Assembly (NCBI GenBank): GCA_017528045.1
Contig: JAFXPG010000004.1
Location: 1 to 64,000, forward strand
Reading direction: 5' to 3'
Length of the DNA: 64,000 nucleotides
Origin: Alphaproteobacteria bacterium
Lineage (GTDB): Bacteria; Pseudomonadota; Alphaproteobacteria; Rs-D84
Part shown: positions 16,602-25,556 of the stretch, piece by piece
Layout: each line of letters begins with the position of its first letter
Position numbering within the stretch: the stretch's first letter is position 1
Made by a program: the position numbers and the translations under genes
The notes under the pieces: model-generated
Databases searched by the model: none
Told to the model about the DNA's origin: nothing
Seen by the model: only the letters and a program-made list of their open reading frames with translations

Positions 16602-17171
16602 TTATTTTGCGCGTTCAACATATTCTAATGTTTCTGTGTTAACAACAATTTTTTCACCTTGTTCAATGAAAGTTGGAACTTGAACACGAACACCATTATC
16701 TAAAATCGCAGGTTTACCACCGCTGCTGGTTGCTGTTTGACCTTTCAATGCAGGTTCTGTTTCTTCAACAGTTGCAACAACCGTTTTTGGCAAAGTGATA
16801 GATACAGGATGTCCTTCTACAAAGTTTGCTTTTACCAACATTTCTGGTGCCAAGAATTTCATTTGTTCCCCCAAAGAATCGTTTGGCATTGTAAATTGTT
16901 CATAATCAGATAAATTCATAAAGAAAGCATCTGTTCCATCAGAATACAAATATTGGCACTCTAAATCTTCAACCATCAATTTTTCAACTTTATCTTCTGC
17001 ACGCCAGCGATCTCCACCTTTGTTTCCAGAATCAATATCACGTAAATCTGCTTGAACAAAAGCACCACCTTTACCTGGTTTAACTTTTGTAATAGATGTT
17101 ACAGAATAACGTTTACCATTGTGAGAAATAACCCAACCCACACGCATATCGTTAGCAATATAAGATGCCAT
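16602..17171 (-). CDS. efp: Elongation factor P
   Basis: 189 residues in three beta-barrel domains. EF-P rescues ribosomes stalled at polyproline. The domain I tip loop is KPGKGGAF, with the lysine that carries the modification in EpmA-type systems; no modification enzyme is encoded in this window. The start at 17171 (MASYIANDMRVG) has GAGGTAA upstream; the longer frame adds nine unlikely residues. It follows ppa on the same strand with a 66-base gap. Confidence 0.97.
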   Translation of the reverse strand: MASYIANDMRVGWVISHNGKRYSVTSITKVKPGKGGAFVQADLRDIDSGNKGGDRWRAEDKVEKLMVEDLECQYLYSDGTDAFFMNLSDYEQFTMPNDSLGEQMKFLAPEMLVKANFVEGHPVSITLPKTVVATVEETEPALKGQTATSSGGKPAILDNGVRVQVPTFIEQGEKIVVNTETLEYVERAK

Positions 17172-17237
17172 TTGTTTACCTCTTGTTAATATTTTCACCT
17201 TGTAAGAATATAATAAACTTTTATCATTCGCAACATT

Positions 17238-17783
17238 TTATTGCGATTCTTCACGTTTATGCTGCCAATATCTGTCTATTGATTCCAATATACATTTATC
17301 AGCCACAGCACGATCCCCCCAACCTATCACCTTAGACCAAGAGTTAGGCTGTAAATCTTTATAATGCTGAAAGAAATATTCTATTTTTGATCTTAATATA
17401 GAAGGCAATTCTTCTATGAAATTTGTTTCTGTATAATAAGGATCAATTCTGTCCAATGGAACACAAATAACTTTTTCATCCCCACCAGCTTGATCTTCCA
17501 TTAATAAAACACCTATTGGACGAATCTCAATTAAAACACCAGGCATTAACGGTGCATTACAGACAACAACACAATCAAGTGGATCACCATCATCACCTAA
17601 TGTGCCAGGGAAATAACCATAGTTTGCAGGATATGCCATAGGAGTATGTAAAACTCTATCTACTTTTAACATACCTGTTTCTTTACTGATTTCATATTTA
17701 ACAACACCATTTTCTGGAATTTCTATAATGGCATTCATCTTTTTTGGTGGTTCTTTTCCAGGAGTAATATCTTGAATAAACAT
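17238..17783 (-). CDS. ppa: Inorganic pyrophosphatase, family I
   Basis: 181 residues from the ATG at 17783, which follows AAAGG. It hydrolyses pyrophosphate from biosynthetic reactions. The metal-binding signature DGDPLDCVV, the preceding YPANYGYFPGTLGDD and the Lys/Tyr residues (KYEISKETG, HYKDL) are intact, and length is normal for the family. It lies downstream of dnaN beyond a terminator. Confidence 0.97.
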   Translation of the reverse strand: MFIQDITPGKEPPKKMNAIIEIPENGVVKYEISKETGMLKVDRVLHTPMAYPANYGYFPGTLGDDGDPLDCVVVCNAPLMPGVLIEIRPIGVLLMEDQAGGDEKVICVPLDRIDPYYTETNFIEELPSILRSKIEYFFQHYKDLQPNSWSKVIGWGDRAVADKCILESIDRYWQHKREESQ

Positions 17784-17810
17784 ATAAAAACCTTTTTTGT
17801 TAAAGCTCAA

Positions 17811-17835
17811 AAAAACCGCCGTACAGGCGGTTTTT
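17811..17835 (-). terminator. Terminator of dnaN
   Basis: 10-bp stem (aaaaaccgcc / ggcggttttt), 5-base loop, T-rich tail on the minus strand, 14 bases past the dnaN stop. Confidence 0.88.
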
Positions 17836-17848
17836 ATAATTTGTATTT

Positions 17849-18961
17849 TTACATACGCATTGGCATCAATACGAACAATGCATCTGTATCTTTTTCTGTA
17901 GATTTAATAATTGTTGGTGATAAAGATTCTTGCATTTCTATTTGGAATTTTTCACCTTCAACTTGGCCTGCTACATCTAATAAGAATTTAACATTAAAAT
18001 TAATTGTGAATGTTGTATCACCATTATATTCAATATCTAATTCTTGAGTTGCAGTTCCCGCATCTGGACTGGATGCATTAATAACCAATTTATTCATTGA
18101 AAAAGACAATTGAACAGATTTTGTTTTATCAACACTGGCAACAGAAACCAAATCAACAGCATTAATAAATTGTTTTCTGTCCAATATTGCAATTTTATCA
18201 TTACCTTTTGGTATAACTACACGATAATTTGGATATTGTGCATCAACTAATTTACTGGTCAAAGTAGCTGCCCCGACCGTAAAACGAGCTTTTGTATCAG
18301 ATAATTCAACCAAAACATCATCTACATTTGCATCTTCTAATAACTTAGACAATTCACCGATAACACGTCTTGGCAAAATCACAGATGGCATTCCGGTACT
18401 ATCAGCAGGTGCATTTATTGCACACAAAGCCATTCTTTGAGCATCTGTCGCTACAGCTGTTAATTTACCAGTATCTTCAGAAATATGGAAATAAATACCA
18501 CCCAAATGATAACGAACATCATCTGTTGGGATAGCAAATTTAGTTTGATTTATCAAATGAGCCAAATCACCAGTAGTCATTTGAAATTTAGTATTAAGAT
18601 TTCCACCAGCCATTACAGGGAAATTTTCTGCAGGTAATGTTGGTAAATGAAATACTGCACGACCACTTGAAACAACCAACTGATCACCAGATTGTTTAAA
18701 ACTTATTTCTGCATCATCTGGTAATTTACGAACTATATCATATAACATTTGTACAGGAACTGTTGTTTTACCAGACAAAGTTATATCTGCTGCAACATGT
18801 TCAACTAATTCTAAATCTACGTTTGTAGCAGACAAAATCAAATCATCTGAAACTTCTATTTTAACATTAACCAATATAGGCAAAGTTGCACGTTTTTCAA
18901 CAATAGATTGCATATGCCCCAGCGCACGTATTAAAACCTGACGAAACACTGAAAATTCCAT
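17849..18961 (-). CDS. dnaN: DNA polymerase III beta sliding clamp
   Basis: 370 residues in three repeated domains of the processivity clamp. Characteristic segments include LGHMQSIVEKRATLPILVNVKIE, LVVSSGRAVFHLPTLPAENFP, YHLGGIYFH, VATDAQRMAL and the C-terminal ALFVLMPMRM. The ring encircles DNA and tethers Pol III and other factors. It is 10 kb from dnaA, so the classic dnaA-dnaN pairing is broken here. CAGGAG precedes the ATG. Confidence 0.98.
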   Translation of the reverse strand: MEFSVFRQVLIRALGHMQSIVEKRATLPILVNVKIEVSDDLILSATNVDLELVEHVAADITLSGKTTVPVQMLYDIVRKLPDDAEISFKQSGDQLVVSSGRAVFHLPTLPAENFPVMAGGNLNTKFQMTTGDLAHLINQTKFAIPTDDVRYHLGGIYFHISEDTGKLTAVATDAQRMALCAINAPADSTGMPSVILPRRVIGELSKLLEDANVDDVLVELSDTKARFTVGAATLTSKLVDAQYPNYRVVIPKGNDKIAILDRKQFINAVDLVSVASVDKTKSVQLSFSMNKLVINASSPDAGTATQELDIEYNGDTTFTINFNVKFLLDVAGQVEGEKFQIEMQESLSPTIIKSTEKDTDALFVLMPMRM

Positions 18962-19015
18962 AATATTCTCCTGTGATTTTTATAAATTACTTTTTTTAGT
19001 TATAAGCAGTTTACC

Positions 19016-19034
19016 AAAAAACACCGATTCGGTG
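19016..19034 (-). terminator. Probable terminator after cdaA
   Basis: caccg / cggtg stem with 3-base loop, followed on the minus strand by TTTTTT. It lies 60 bases past cdaA and before dnaN. Confidence 0.6.
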
Positions 19035-19093
19035 CAAGAGTAAAACGCACCAAAATAGAATATTATTTTTTTGACAAAAATTTGAAAACTTGA

Positions 19094-19864
19094 CTAATTT
19101 ATCATTGTTTTTTCAATTTTGGTTTTCAATTTTTTAATATCGTCATATTTCTTTATGTTACCTTTTTCTGCAATAGATATATCACCTGTTTCTTCGGACA
19201 CAACCAAAACAATTGTATTTGAATTTTCGGTCATACCAATGGCAGCTCTGTGTCTGGTTCCATATTTCCATTGTAATTGGTTTTGAGACAAAGGTAATAT
19301 CGCACCAGCATATTTAATTTCATTTTCAGAAATAATCACTGCCCCATCATGCAAAGGTGTTTTATTAAAAAATAATGTTAATAACAATTCACTGGATATT
19401 ATCGCATTTATTTTTGTTCCAAATCTTTCTATGTTAACATCTTCTATATCTTTAGCAAAAACTATCAAAGCACCAGTATGTTTTTCAGACATATAAGACA
19501 CGGCCTTTATTAATTCATCAACAGATTTTTGAATTTTTTCTTTTCCTTGAACATCTTGTTTAAAAGCAAAAACAACGTTCTTAAAACCTTTAATATTTCC
19601 CATCAAAGCTAAAAACTTTCTTAATTCTGGTTGAAATATAACTATTAAAGCAACAGACAAGAATAATGCTATCCAGTGTAAAAAGCGTCCCAGCAAATAT
19701 AAATGCATCCATGGCAAAATAAAACTCAATCCCCACAATAAACCCAAACCAAACAGCCCACGCACCAATTTTTCAGACGAAGTATTTTTGATAAAACTTA
19801 CATAAAAAACATAAGTCGCAAAAACTATTATTGCAATTTGCAAAAAATCTAACCAATTTAACAT
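19094..19864 (-). CDS. cdaA: Diadenylate cyclase (c-di-AMP synthase), CdaA type
   Basis: 256 residues. Three N-terminal membrane helices (~5-82) are followed by a DisA_N/DAC domain. Both catalytic motifs are intact: DGA in KTPLHDGAVII and RHR in YGTRHRAAIG. It should join two ATP into cyclic di-AMP at the membrane. This layout is CdaA, not DisA (no DNA-binding domain). c-di-AMP enzymes are common in Firmicutes and Actinobacteria and uncommon in Alphaproteobacteria. It is the last gene of pilin-rluC-asmA-cdaA and abuts asmA without a gap. The usual partner cdaR and glmM are absent here. Confidence 0.93.
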   Translation of the reverse strand: MLNWLDFLQIAIIVFATYVFYVSFIKNTSSEKLVRGLFGLGLLWGLSFILPWMHLYLLGRFLHWIALFLSVALIVIFQPELRKFLALMGNIKGFKNVVFAFKQDVQGKEKIQKSVDELIKAVSYMSEKHTGALIVFAKDIEDVNIERFGTKINAIISSELLLTLFFNKTPLHDGAVIISENEIKYAGAILPLSQNQLQWKYGTRHRAAIGMTENSNTIVLVVSEETGDISIAEKGNIKKYDDIKKLKTKIEKTMIN

Positions 19865-21955
19865 TTATTGTCCTTTTGTTTCAAATAAAGTATGAGATAA
19901 AACTTCTATTGGGAAATTCATCCATTTTGGATCATCTTCTTTTGAAGGTGCACCTTCTTTCATAGCTGTTTGATAAGGATGATCATCAGCTAACCAACTT
20001 TCTAATAAATCACCAGCAAAGAAACCTGCTACCATACCGCCAGCCAAACTTAATCCACCTGTTAAAGGCGCTAATAACAACCCCAAACCAACAGCTGAGC
20101 CAACTTTACCAGCAATTGCTTTACCGCTGATTTTAAAATCTGGTTCTGCCAAATTTCCAGAAATTTGCAAAGCGTTAACCAAATTACCAGATAAAGATAA
20201 TTTCAAACCACGAACAGGCACAGAAGCTAAAGACATTTCTATTTCTTCTTTACCCAAATTTAATGAACCTGCCAATCTTAAATTAATAACTTGTGATTCA
20301 ACAGCAACACCATTTTGTGTTTCTATCAAACCATTTCTTAATTTAACATTAACTATTGCTTTATTTATTTTTATCATATCGCGTTTATTACCACTTAATA
20401 AGTCTTGAACATTTTGTCTTAATATAGTTAGGAAATCCCCTCCGTACATATATTCAACTAAATCAGAATGTGCATAACCTTTATCAACAGAATAAACTAT
20501 CACAGGTCCAGTAATTGTTTTCATTATTCCAGACAAATCTGCACCATTAGCATGAACATAAAAATCTAAATTCACAGGTAACCCAGATAATACATTATTA
20601 ACATCTATTTCTTTTAATATTTCGCCAACATAAATATGTTCCCCGTGTGCTGCAGATTTTGCTGTATACACACCATCTTTTGATATATCGGCAACCAAAA
20701 TAACATTTACGTTACCTGATGCTATTTCAGTGTTTACATCTGCACGAACTTTATGATCTTTCACATTTAATTTTACTTTTAATTCAGATAACCCTAATGA
20801 ATGAAAAATAATAAAATCTTTCCAATATAAATCTATATTTACATCCATACCGTATAATATATCTCCAAACAAAGGAATATTTTTAAAACAATTTAAATCT
20901 CTGTTTGGATGAATCCATTCTCTTCCTATGCCAAACCATTCTGGAAAAGATTTATATATATTTATCTTGTTAGATGTTATCTTTGCATTTAACACAGGTG
21001 TGTTTTTAGACCAATCATAAGTTCCAAAAAAACTTAATTCCGATAATCCTATATTCACAGAAGATTTTCTGAAAGATAATTTTTTTCTATCTATTGATAC
21101 AGCTATATTTACTTTCATATTTGGAACTTTCATTATATCAACATTAAACCAATCACCAGATTTTTGTATATTTGGTATATCTCCGCGGACAATAATATCT
21201 ATTGGTAATTTACTTGTACCTTCCAAAGCAATGTCCGCTATCAATGCTTCACCACCAGTAGCCATAGCTATTCTTACAGGATATATTTTGCGTTCAGTAT
21301 TATACTCATTAAATTTTACAACAAATGGTAAATTGTTATTATAAGGTTTAACCCAACCTGTATATTCCATTTTGTCTTTATAATGACCGTTATTAAGCCC
21401 AAAACTGTTTAAAGCATATTTTCTACCATATATATTTGCAGTTATATTTTGTATTTCCAATCCAGAAAAAGGCATTTCTGTGAATGGATATTTTGAAATT
21501 GTATTAATAGATGTATCCGGCTGTTTTTCTGATGTTAACGATTCAACAAAAACTACAGAATTTTTACCTTCTGCATTTTTTTCTAAATTCATTTTTACAT
21601 CATGAACTTTTATATATCTTATAACAGGTTTCTTTCTGAATAAAGAAATTAAATCTAAACGAACATCTATTTTATTAGCAGTAAATAAATTTTTTTCTTT
21701 TGCCCAATCAGCATTAGCTACCCTTACAGAATTTAATTCTATTTCTGGTCTTAAAGAAAATTTCCAAGAAATATGTCCATCTATTTCTACAGGTAAATTT
21801 GTTGTATCACGTAATACAGATAAAATGTTTCCACGTAACGTTTCTAAATTTATTTCATGCAAAGCAATTCCTAAAGCAACTATCAATCCCATAAAGAACA
21901 AAGCTATTATCCTTAACAACCAAATATACCTTCTATAAAAAATGTATAAAAACAT
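19865..21955 (-). CDS. AsmA-family protein
   Basis: 696 residues. One N-terminal membrane helix (~10-32), then a long beta-rich periplasmic region typical of AsmA/TamB-like bridge proteins. The start ITxNLPVEIDGHISWKFSLRPEIELNSVRVANADW-type region (residues ~52-85) and the C-terminal AsmA block (DLSGIMKTITGPV; GLIETQNGVAVESQVINLRLAGSLNL; SVPVRGLKLSLSGNL) are diagnostic. Gly/Ala-rich residues ~620-660 (VGSAVGLGLLLAPLTGGLSL) resemble the known tail. Such proteins affect phospholipid transport to the outer membrane. GGAG precedes the ATG. Confidence 0.9.
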   Translation of the reverse strand: MFLYIFYRRYIWLLRIIALFFMGLIVALGIALHEINLETLRGNILSVLRDTTNLPVEIDGHISWKFSLRPEIELNSVRVANADWAKEKNLFTANKIDVRLDLISLFRKKPVIRYIKVHDVKMNLEKNAEGKNSVVFVESLTSEKQPDTSINTISKYPFTEMPFSGLEIQNITANIYGRKYALNSFGLNNGHYKDKMEYTGWVKPYNNNLPFVVKFNEYNTERKIYPVRIAMATGGEALIADIALEGTSKLPIDIIVRGDIPNIQKSGDWFNVDIMKVPNMKVNIAVSIDRKKLSFRKSSVNIGLSELSFFGTYDWSKNTPVLNAKITSNKINIYKSFPEWFGIGREWIHPNRDLNCFKNIPLFGDILYGMDVNIDLYWKDFIIFHSLGLSELKVKLNVKDHKVRADVNTEIASGNVNVILVADISKDGVYTAKSAAHGEHIYVGEILKEIDVNNVLSGLPVNLDFYVHANGADLSGIMKTITGPVIVYSVDKGYAHSDLVEYMYGGDFLTILRQNVQDLLSGNKRDMIKINKAIVNVKLRNGLIETQNGVAVESQVINLRLAGSLNLGKEEIEMSLASVPVRGLKLSLSGNLVNALQISGNLAEPDFKISGKAIAGKVGSAVGLGLLLAPLTGGLSLAGGMVAGFFAGDLLESWLADDHPYQTAMKEGAPSKEDDPKWMNFPIEVLSHTLFETKGQ

Positions 21956-21964
21956 ATATGGCTC

Positions 21965-22927
21965 CTATGGTATTTGCAGTTCCAATAAATTTAATACAGG
22001 TAACATAAATTCTGGAACATTAGCACGTAAAGTAATCACTTTATGTGTACCAGGATGCTTGAAAGTTATTCTGAACGCAAATAAAAATAATTTTTGTGTA
22101 TTCAAAAAAGATTTTAAATTTTCATCTATATCATTATTACCACGTCCATATAAATCATCACCAAATATAGGTGCTTTCAATGAATACGCACTGTGTAATC
22201 TTAATTGATGAGTTCTGCCTGTTTTTGGAGAGAACAAAATCCATGTTAACAAACCTGCCGCTTCACCCAAAACTTTATATTCTGTTACAGCACGTTGTGA
22301 TTGTACACCTTTCGGAATTTGTGTTTTATCTTCAAAAACTTGTCCTTTGACAACATAATTATCAATTATTCCTGATTTATCAGTAATTGTTCCATTTAAT
22401 AATGCTAGATATTCTTTATGTGCGGTTTTGTTTTGAAACTGACTTGCTAAATCTTGCGCAGCACGTTGATTTTTTGCAACAATTAATAAACCACTGGTTT
22501 CTTTATCTAAACGATGAACCAAAGAAACCTTATCATAAGGAAATAAAGCTGCTGCCATTTTATCTATGGATTTTTTTATACCTGTTCCTCCCTGCACTGC
22601 TAATCCAGCTGGCTTATTAAAAACAACTATATCATCATCGTTATAAATAATACATTTTCTTAATTGTTCTAAATCAGCCAAAGAAAATCTTTCACCTGTT
22701 TCTGTTTTATTAACTTTTTTGAAAGATTGTAAAGTTGGTGGTATACGAACCATATCACCAGCTTTAAGGATTTCTGTACCTTTACATCTTGAAGAATTTA
22801 TTCTTATTTGACCACCACGACATAATTTATAAAAATCACGTTGTAACATACCAGGATAATTACGCAGAAACCAACGTAATAAACGAGTTCCATCTTCAAC
22901 CTGTGAAATCGTCAAAAATTCAGCCAT
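21965..22927 (-). CDS. rluC: Ribosomal large-subunit pseudouridine synthase, RluC/RluD type
   Basis: 320 residues. An N-terminal S4 RNA-binding domain (GMLQRDFYKLCRGGQIRINSSRCKG) is followed by the RluA-type catalytic domain. The catalytic Asp lies in LVHRLDKETSGLL. FNKPAGLAVQGG and PKTGRTHQLRLHSA are the other conserved motifs. It converts specific uridines of 23S rRNA to pseudouridine; the S4 domain and domain order fit RluC best. Second gene of the pilin-rluC-asmA-cdaA unit. Confidence 0.93.
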   Translation of the reverse strand: MAEFLTISQVEDGTRLLRWFLRNYPGMLQRDFYKLCRGGQIRINSSRCKGTEILKAGDMVRIPPTLQSFKKVNKTETGERFSLADLEQLRKCIIYNDDDIVVFNKPAGLAVQGGTGIKKSIDKMAAALFPYDKVSLVHRLDKETSGLLIVAKNQRAAQDLASQFQNKTAHKEYLALLNGTITDKSGIIDNYVVKGQVFEDKTQIPKGVQSQRAVTEYKVLGEAAGLLTWILFSPKTGRTHQLRLHSAYSLKAPIFGDDLYGRGNNDIDENLKSFLNTQKLFLFAFRITFKHPGTHKVITLRANVPEFMLPVLNLLELQIP

Positions 22928-22930
22928 TAA

Positions 22931-23392
22931 TTATTCGCCATAAGTAATAGATACCACATTATCATTTCCGTCTTTACAATTTCCACTGGCACCACTTTCT
23001 TTGTGATTAGAAGAAATGTAACCTACAGAATCAGACCAAGCCTTTGTAACCAAGCCTTCACAATCTGTTTTGGACAAACCATTAACTTTGACGATAAATT
23101 GACGATAATTAGCAGGATTAACAGCTAGTTCATAAGTACCTCCATATGGGTTTTTATTACTCATAGCTATTGCTCCAAAGATAGTTGAATTATCTATATT
23201 TGAAAAATCTTCATATTCGCCCAATAAATTACGAACACCTGATACAATTGCTGTCACATCATCTGTGACACGACTGCGTTTTTGTGTGTTAATAGCCGTA
23301 GAAATCAGCACAAAAGCACCAGCTGTGATAATTCCCATAATAGCCAAAACACCTATCATTTCTATCATAGAACGACCAGATTCTTGTTTCAT
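22931..23392 (-). CDS. Type IV pilin-like prepilin
   Basis: 153 residues. The prepilin-peptidase site is clear: a short basic leader ending in G, then RSMIE with Glu at mature position 5, then a hydrophobic helix (MIGVLAIMGIITAGAFVLI). The C-terminal part holds two cysteines near the ends of a globular head (TDCEGL and SGNCKD), as in type IVB pilins of the PilS kind. It fits with the secretin and TcpQ-like genes at 34147-36689, although those lie 11 kb away. It starts the operon and shares a divergent promoter region with uvrC. GAGGTG precedes the ATG. Confidence 0.85.
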   Translation of the reverse strand: MKQESGRSMIEMIGVLAIMGIITAGAFVLISTAINTQKRSRVTDDVTAIVSGVRNLLGEYEDFSNIDNSTIFGAIAMSNKNPYGGTYELAVNPANYRQFIVKVNGLSKTDCEGLVTKAWSDSVGYISSNHKESGASGNCKDGNDNVVSITYGE

Positions 23393-23418
23393 TTTACACC
23401 TCTATTTGATTTTTATAA

Positions 23419-23428
23419 ATTATATAAT
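23419..23428. promoter_or_regulatory. Symmetric -10 element shared by uvrC and the pilin operon
   Basis: attatataat is a perfect palindrome giving TATAAT on both strands in a 48-base divergent intergenic region. On the plus strand it ends 12 bases before the uvrC ATG, on the minus strand 26 bases before the pilin ATG. Confidence 0.55.
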
Positions 23429-23440
23429 ATCATATTTGTT

Positions 23441-24868
23441 ATGAAGATTCAATTTAGAGATTTAATAGAAAACGCCCCTATGTCACCAGGAATATATAAA
23501 ATGTATGATGGTGACAATAATCTGTTATACGTTGGAAAAGCGAAAAATTTATTAAATAGATTAAGACAATATATTGATATTTCTAAACTCGAAAACCATA
23601 AACAAATCATGCGTTCATTGGTTAAACGCGTAGAATGGGAAATAACACGTACCGAATCAGATGCTTTAATTTTAGAACAACATCTAATAAAAACATTAAA
23701 ACCAAAATATAATATAATGCTAACTGATGGAAAGATGTATCCTATGCTGGCATTAACTAAACATGAATATCCAAGACTTTTAAAATTTCGAGGAAAAATA
23801 TCACAACGAAAAGATGTTTATGGACCATATCCATCTGTTTATGCATTGAACGATACTATAAAAACTATTCAAAGTGTATGTAAATTAAGAACATGTAATG
23901 ATACTTTTATGAAAAACAGATCACGTCCTTGCTTACTTTATCAAATTGGTCGATGCAGTGCACCATGTTGTTTACCACAACAAGATTATGATAAAAACGT
24001 TCAACTAGCACGACGTATTTTGACTGGCGACAGTGAACCAATCATTGTTGATCTGACAGAACAAATGAAAAAATATTCTGAACAAATGGATTATGAAAAC
24101 GCAGCAAATATTCGTGATAAAATTTCTGCTTTAACAAAAACAACAAATAGCGGTATACGGCAAAATCAGCCGTATACATCAAATTTAGATTGGAATAAAA
24201 ATGTTACAGAATTAGAATCATGGTTAAATTTAAAACTAGAATGTGTTGGTGTTTTTGACAATTCTCATTTATTTGGGAAACAACCTGTCGGAGCAATGAT
24301 TGCTTTTGGTCATGATGGTTTTATAAAATCTTCTTATCGTCATTTTAAATTACATGATATGAAACGTGCTGGAAATGATATAGCCATGATGGAAGAATTT
24401 GTTACACGTGCAATAAAAGATGGACCAAAATTAGATTTAATTATAGTTGATGGTGGACCAGCACAATGGAATATTGCACAAAAAGTTGCTGATAATAATA
24501 TACCTGTATTAGGTGTAACAAAAGGTGAAGTAAGAAACGGTGACGAACATTTTATAATGCCTGATGGATCGGTTAATACAACATTACCTAAGGATTCTGC
24601 TTTATTTTTATTGTTGCGTGCTGTTCGTGATGAAGCACATCGATTCGTTATTACATATCACAGAACCGTTCGTGCAAAACAATTAACAGCATCTTGCATA
24701 GATGAAATAGAAGGAATCGGACCTGTTAGAAAAAAACAGTTGTTACAATATTATGGTTCAGTCAGATCTATAATGGATGCAGATTTAAAATCTTTGTTAC
24801 ATGTTCCTGGGCTTGGAAAATCAGCAGCAAAAAAAATATATGCCTATTTTCATTCAGACGTGTTATAA
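23441..24868 (+). CDS. uvrC: Excinuclease ABC subunit C, internally shortened
   Basis: 475 residues from the ATG at 23441 (the frame extends upstream but into the pilin promoter). UvrC makes both incisions in nucleotide-excision repair. Seen in order: GIY-YIG nuclease (SPGIYKMYD, LLYVGKAKNLLNRLRQY; ~15-95), the Cys motif 147-176 (four or more cysteines for the Fe-S cluster), the UVR UvrB-contact helix (~203-231), the RNase-H-like nuclease with Asp273 (VFDNSH), IIVDGGPAQ and DEAHRF, and a helix-hairpin-helix tail (EGIGPVRKKQLL, VPGLGKSAAKKI). Usual length is ~600; about 120 residues between the UVR helix and Asp273 are missing. Catalytic residues remain, so it is probably active. Confidence 0.93.
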   Translation: MKIQFRDLIENAPMSPGIYKMYDGDNNLLYVGKAKNLLNRLRQYIDISKLENHKQIMRSLVKRVEWEITRTESDALILEQHLIKTLKPKYNIMLTDGKMYPMLALTKHEYPRLLKFRGKISQRKDVYGPYPSVYALNDTIKTIQSVCKLRTCNDTFMKNRSRPCLLYQIGRCSAPCCLPQQDYDKNVQLARRILTGDSEPIIVDLTEQMKKYSEQMDYENAANIRDKISALTKTTNSGIRQNQPYTSNLDWNKNVTELESWLNLKLECVGVFDNSHLFGKQPVGAMIAFGHDGFIKSSYRHFKLHDMKRAGNDIAMMEEFVTRAIKDGPKLDLIIVDGGPAQWNIAQKVADNNIPVLGVTKGEVRNGDEHFIMPDGSVNTTLPKDSALFLLLRAVRDEAHRFVITYHRTVRAKQLTASCIDEIEGIGPVRKKQLLQYYGSVRSIMDADLKSLLHVPGLGKSAAKKIYAYFHSDVL

Positions 24869-24895
24869 TGTACACATATACAAAAAGGAGAAAAC

Positions 24896-25495
24896 ATGAA
24901 ATTTTTTGTTAATTTTTTATCAGCATTCCGTATAACAGCGGCTTTTTTAATAATACCAACATTAATGTTAAAATTGTTTTGGGTAACATTTATATTGTAC
25001 GTTTTGGGTGCAGCATCAGATTGGTTTGATGGATTTTTAGCACGAAAATATAATTGTTGTTCAAAATTAGGTGGTGTGTTAGATCATATCGGAGATAAAC
25101 TTTTGGTTTGTAATACATTAATACTTGTAACATTAATGGCACCTGTGTGGTTTGTTGTTATTCCTGTAATAATCATGATTGCACGTGAATTATATATCAG
25201 TGGATTACGTGAATTTCTAGGAACACAAAAAATTGAAATGCCTGTACCAAAGGCACGTTTTTCAATGGGAAAGATAAAAACAACTATTCAAATGGTTGCA
25301 ACATGTGCATTATTATTATGGTTCGCAGTTGGTTCATCAATAACACCTGCAACAGATAGCCGTATAGTGTTTTATTTAATTTATATTTTACCACAAATTG
25401 GTATTTTCTGTTTATGGTTTGCATTGGTTGCTTCTTTATGGAGTGCCACAGAATACACATTTACATTTGCAGAAAAATTAAAGAAAATAAAATAA
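24896..25495 (+). CDS. pgsA: CDP-diacylglycerol-glycerol-3-phosphate 3-phosphatidyltransferase
   Basis: 199 residues, integral membrane protein with about five helices. The CDP-alcohol phosphotransferase signature DGxxAR(x8)GxxxDxxxD is complete (DGFLARKY...GGVLDHIGDK). It makes phosphatidylglycerol phosphate. PgsA rather than other family members is favoured by the N-terminus (LSAFRITAAFLIIP). AAAAGGAG precedes the ATG, and it follows uvrC by 27 bases, an arrangement also found in other proteobacteria. Confidence 0.93.
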   Translation: MKFFVNFLSAFRITAAFLIIPTLMLKLFWVTFILYVLGAASDWFDGFLARKYNCCSKLGGVLDHIGDKLLVCNTLILVTLMAPVWFVVIPVIIMIARELYISGLREFLGTQKIEMPVPKARFSMGKIKTTIQMVATCALLLWFAVGSSITPATDSRIVFYLIYILPQIGIFCLWFALVASLWSATEYTFTFAEKLKKIK

Positions 25496-25510
25496 AAAAA
25501 AACTCATTAT

Positions 25511-25537
25511 AAAAATCCGCCTGTACGGCGGATTTTT
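25511..25537. terminator. Bidirectional terminator between pgsA and parE
   Basis: 11-bp stem (aaaaatccgcc / ggcggattttt), 5-base loop, T-runs on both strands. Confidence 0.9.
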
Positions 25538-25556
25538 TAATGTTTAAAAAAACAAC

